Shown here in pieces: positions 62,064 through 64,000 of a stretch of 64,000 nucleotides of DNA; the first letter of the stretch is position 1, and each line of letters starts with the position of its first letter. The position numbers were made by a program, and so were the translations under genes. Location: positions 124,001-188,000 of the forward strand of contig CABUHE010000001.1 in the NCBI GenBank assembly GCA_902491375.1. Reading direction: 5' to 3'. Under the pieces are notes generated by a model, which was not told the origin of the DNA, did not search any database, and worked only from the letters and a program-made list of their open reading frames with translations. The DNA is from an uncultured Prevotella sp. Its GTDB lineage: Bacteria > Bacteroidota > Bacteroidia > Bacteroidales > Bacteroidaceae.

Positions 62064-63800
62064 TTATTCGTCCTCTTCCTGTCCGTCTGTTGCAGTGGTG
62101 TCGTCGCCGTTGTCGTCAGGATTCTCCGGCTTGTAGGTTCCGTTGAGAATCGACTTGTATTTGGCCTGGTCTTTTATCAGTTTGAACGCCTCGTTCACCT
62201 GCTTGTCGTGTCTCAGACTGTTCTCTACGGCTCCGGCCTGGAAGTAGTAAGCCGCCACGATGTCGCTCGATATTATCTGTTTCAGCACGTCGCGGTTCAT
62301 GTCGAGGTCGCGTTCGATGTTGTGTTTCAGCTTTTTCTCAAGGTTTTCAAACTCCGTTTTTGCGTCGTCATAATAGCCTTCAAACTGTACAATCTTTTTA
62401 AGCGACTTCAGCGCGCGTTCGCTTTCAGGGTCGTATGTGAATCCGCTCGCAATCACTCTGCGCTTGAAATCCTCATAGTCAGCGTCTGAAATCTCGAAGT
62501 CGGCAGCCGGCGTGATGGTCGGATGGCTGGCAATGTAGTCAATCTCATAGTCGAGCAGCACCTCGGTAGAGTCGAGTCCGTTTACTGTCAGATAGTAAGC
62601 TATGTTCGGCAGCGAGTCGGGACGTACCACGATGTCCGGCTTAATGCCTCCGCCGTCGCGCACCTCACGTCCTCCTACGGTGTGGAACACCTTTGTCAGA
62701 CTGTCAGGTATATGCTCGGTGTATCCGCCACGTGCGTGTTTGTAGTTGATTGCCTGTATGCAGCGTCCGCTTGGAATGTAGTATTTGCCTGTTGTAAGCT
62801 TCAGCCGTCCGTTGTAAGAGAGGTCTACTGAAAGCTGCACGAGGCCTTTGCCGTAGGTACGTGTGCCGAGTATCACGGCACGGTCGAGGTCTTGCAGGCT
62901 TCCGCTTGTTATCTCGCTTGCGCTTGCGCTCTCGCCGTTTACCAGCACAACCATTGGCATGACAGAGTCTATTGGTTCAACAGTTGTTTTATAGTCGCTG
63001 TTTGCACGCTTCAGTTTTCCGCGTGTCTTGACGAGCGTAATGCCTTTGGGCACGAACATATTTACTATGTCCACAGCCTCGCTCAGCGATCCTCCGCCGT
63101 TGCCGCGAAGGTCGAGCACAAAGCCTTTCATGCCTTTCTGCTTCATCTCTACCAAAGCTCTTCTTACGTCTTTGGCGCATCCCTCGGTGAAACTTGAGAG
63201 GTTCAGATAGCCTATACCGTCCTTGTTAAGGCCGTAGAAAGGTATCGACGGCATTTCGATAGAGCGGCGCTTGATGTTGAAAGTCATTATCTTGCCTGTA
63301 GACGGGCGCTTTATTTTGAGTACAAACGAGGTCCCGGCATCGCCGCGCAGGTGTGAGCTTACGTAGCTTACGTCCTTGTCGGTCATCGTAGAGTCGTCTA
63401 TACTTAATATAATGTCACCTTTCTTCAGACCGACCTCGGCAGCAGGGTTGCCGGCATAAGGCTCGTCTATAACCACCTGTTTAAGCTTCTGGTTATATCT
63501 TATCAGCGCTCCTATACCTACGTAGCGTCCTGTTATCAGTGTGCGCAGGTTCTTCACCTGGTCTTCCGGATAATAAACGGTATAAGGGTCGAGCGACCTC
63601 AGCATTGAGTTTATCGCAGTGCCTACCACCTCGTCAGAGTTAAGCGTGTCAACATACATCAGGTCAAGATAGTTGTAAATCTCATTGAACACCTGTATAT
63701 TCTTAGCCACGTTGAAGTTGTGGTCCTTGTCTGTTTGCGCCATTGTCGACGCGAAGGGCAGCGCCAGCAGCATCATCAGCTGCAAAATCCGTATTCTCAT
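62064..63800 (-). CDS. S41-family C-terminal processing peptidase
   Basis: 578 residues. Signal peptide about 1-21 (ILQLMMLLALPFASTMA). A PDZ domain (about 90-175, with YVGIGALI and AAEVGLKKGDIILSID) precedes the S41 catalytic core: GYLNLSSF, the oxyanion region LDLRGNGGGSLSEAVD, nucleophile S293 in GESASASEI and general base K318 in TYGKGLVQ. It is exported and probably cleaves C termini of periplasmic proteins (Ctp/Prc type). The C-terminal 200 residues are an extra helical region ending in an acidic tail (DDNGDDTTATDGQEEDE). Confidence 0.93.
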   Translation of the reverse strand: MRIRILQLMMLLALPFASTMAQTDKDHNFNVAKNIQVFNEIYNYLDLMYVDTLNSDEVVGTAINSMLRSLDPYTVYYPEDQVKNLRTLITGRYVGIGALIRYNQKLKQVVIDEPYAGNPAAEVGLKKGDIILSIDDSTMTDKDVSYVSSHLRGDAGTSFVLKIKRPSTGKIMTFNIKRRSIEMPSIPFYGLNKDGIGYLNLSSFTEGCAKDVRRALVEMKQKGMKGFVLDLRGNGGGSLSEAVDIVNMFVPKGITLVKTRGKLKRANSDYKTTVEPIDSVMPMVVLVNGESASASEITSGSLQDLDRAVILGTRTYGKGLVQLSVDLSYNGRLKLTTGKYYIPSGRCIQAINYKHARGGYTEHIPDSLTKVFHTVGGREVRDGGGIKPDIVVRPDSLPNIAYYLTVNGLDSTEVLLDYEIDYIASHPTITPAADFEISDADYEDFKRRVIASGFTYDPESERALKSLKKIVQFEGYYDDAKTEFENLEKKLKHNIERDLDMNRDVLKQIISSDIVAAYYFQAGAVENSLRHDKQVNEAFKLIKDQAKYKSILNGTYKPENPDDNGDDTTATDGQEEDE

Positions 63801-63911
63801 CTTAAACGTATATATTTGTTTTTCCGTTCATTTTTCCTCCTGCTGTTGTCAGGACGGTTGTGCCTGTACAATATCCGGCTTAATGACAGCCTTCATTAAA
63901 TTGTGAAGCAT

Positions 63912-63956
63912 ACTGCAAAGATATGCTTTTATATGCGTAAAATGCCGTCTTTGACC
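63912..63956. repeat. Possible weak palindrome pair G
   Basis: Two units resembling the array family (GCAAAGATATGCTTTTAT and GTAAAATGCCGTCTTTGA), with centres at 63920 and 63943, 23 bp rather than 22 bp apart. It lies upstream of the S41 peptidase gene at the window edge. It may be a decayed copy. Confidence 0.4.
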
Positions 63957-64000
63957 AGAAAATTATCGAATTTTAGCTGAAAATTAAAATTTTTCTCGAA

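Noticed and set aside
1..64000. tRNA, rRNA, IS elements, prophage genes
   Set aside because: Looked for in all gaps; no cloverleaf, transposase or integrase signature was seen by eye.

Overview
The window looks like chromosomal DNA from a Bacteroidales bacterium, most likely a Prevotella-type anaerobe. Evidence: promoters fit the Bacteroidetes pattern (TTTG about 20 bp upstream of TAnnTTTG) and Shine-Dalgarno sites are mostly missing; families typical of the phylum recur (DUF3109, DUF4292, DUF2851, PCMD, calycin-like, GlsA/GlsB glycine-lipid acyltransferases, LRR_5/BspA-like); four secreted proteins end in a type IX-secretion-like C-terminal domain; and a superoxide reductase fits an anaerobe. 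No tRNA, rRNA, IS element, prophage or CRISPR array was recognised.

Layout. 1-2 kb: AT-rich 3' part of a secreted surface protein. 2-7.9 kb: SUF iron-sulfur assembly operon sufB-(outer-membrane barrel gene)-sufC-sufD-sufS. 7.9-12.4 kb: small membrane protein, rnhB, a WYL regulator and pnp. 12.9-22.3 kb: a mixed stretch with an LRR surface protein, crcB, a thioredoxin-fold lipoprotein, a GDPD, a BASS-type transporter, ung, a DUF3109 protein, an AraC regulator and an acidic lipoprotein. 22.6-32.2 kb, minus strand: first half of the division and cell-wall (dcw) cluster, mraZ-rsmH-ftsL-ftsI-murE-mraY-murD-ftsW. 33.3-41.5 kb: glsA-glsB, dgt, and dut-TPR-DUF4292-envC. 42.2-48.4 kb, plus strand: second half of dcw, murG-murC-ftsQ-ftsA-ftsZ, then a YqeY-like gene and gyrB. 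51.8-55.7 kb: M6 metalloprotease and OPT transporter. 56.2-59.7 kb: three-gene surface operon (PCMD lipoprotein, beta-barrel, calycin-like/PCMD protein). 59.9-63.8 kb: DUF2851 protein, desulfoferrodoxin and an S41 C-terminal processing protease.

The main unexplained signal is a family of non-coding arrays. At about 12.7, 21.1, 32.8, 51.7 and 61.4 kb, long intergenic gaps carry four degenerate palindromes (consensus GYRAAAGAYSRTCTTTYRC) set at exactly 22-bp steps. A two-unit version lies at 41.7 kb and a weaker pair at 63.9 kb. Sequence between units and arrays has diverged, but the 22-bp period has not. This suggests a multi-site target for a dimeric DNA-binding protein, or a repeat family kept in phase by selection. 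I do not recognise it as a described element.

Other points of interest are a three-repeat, 10-bp-period MraZ operator upstream of mraZ, the dcw cluster split into two divergent halves, a barrel gene inserted in the suf operon, and a long hairpin upstream of the acidic lipoprotein gene.
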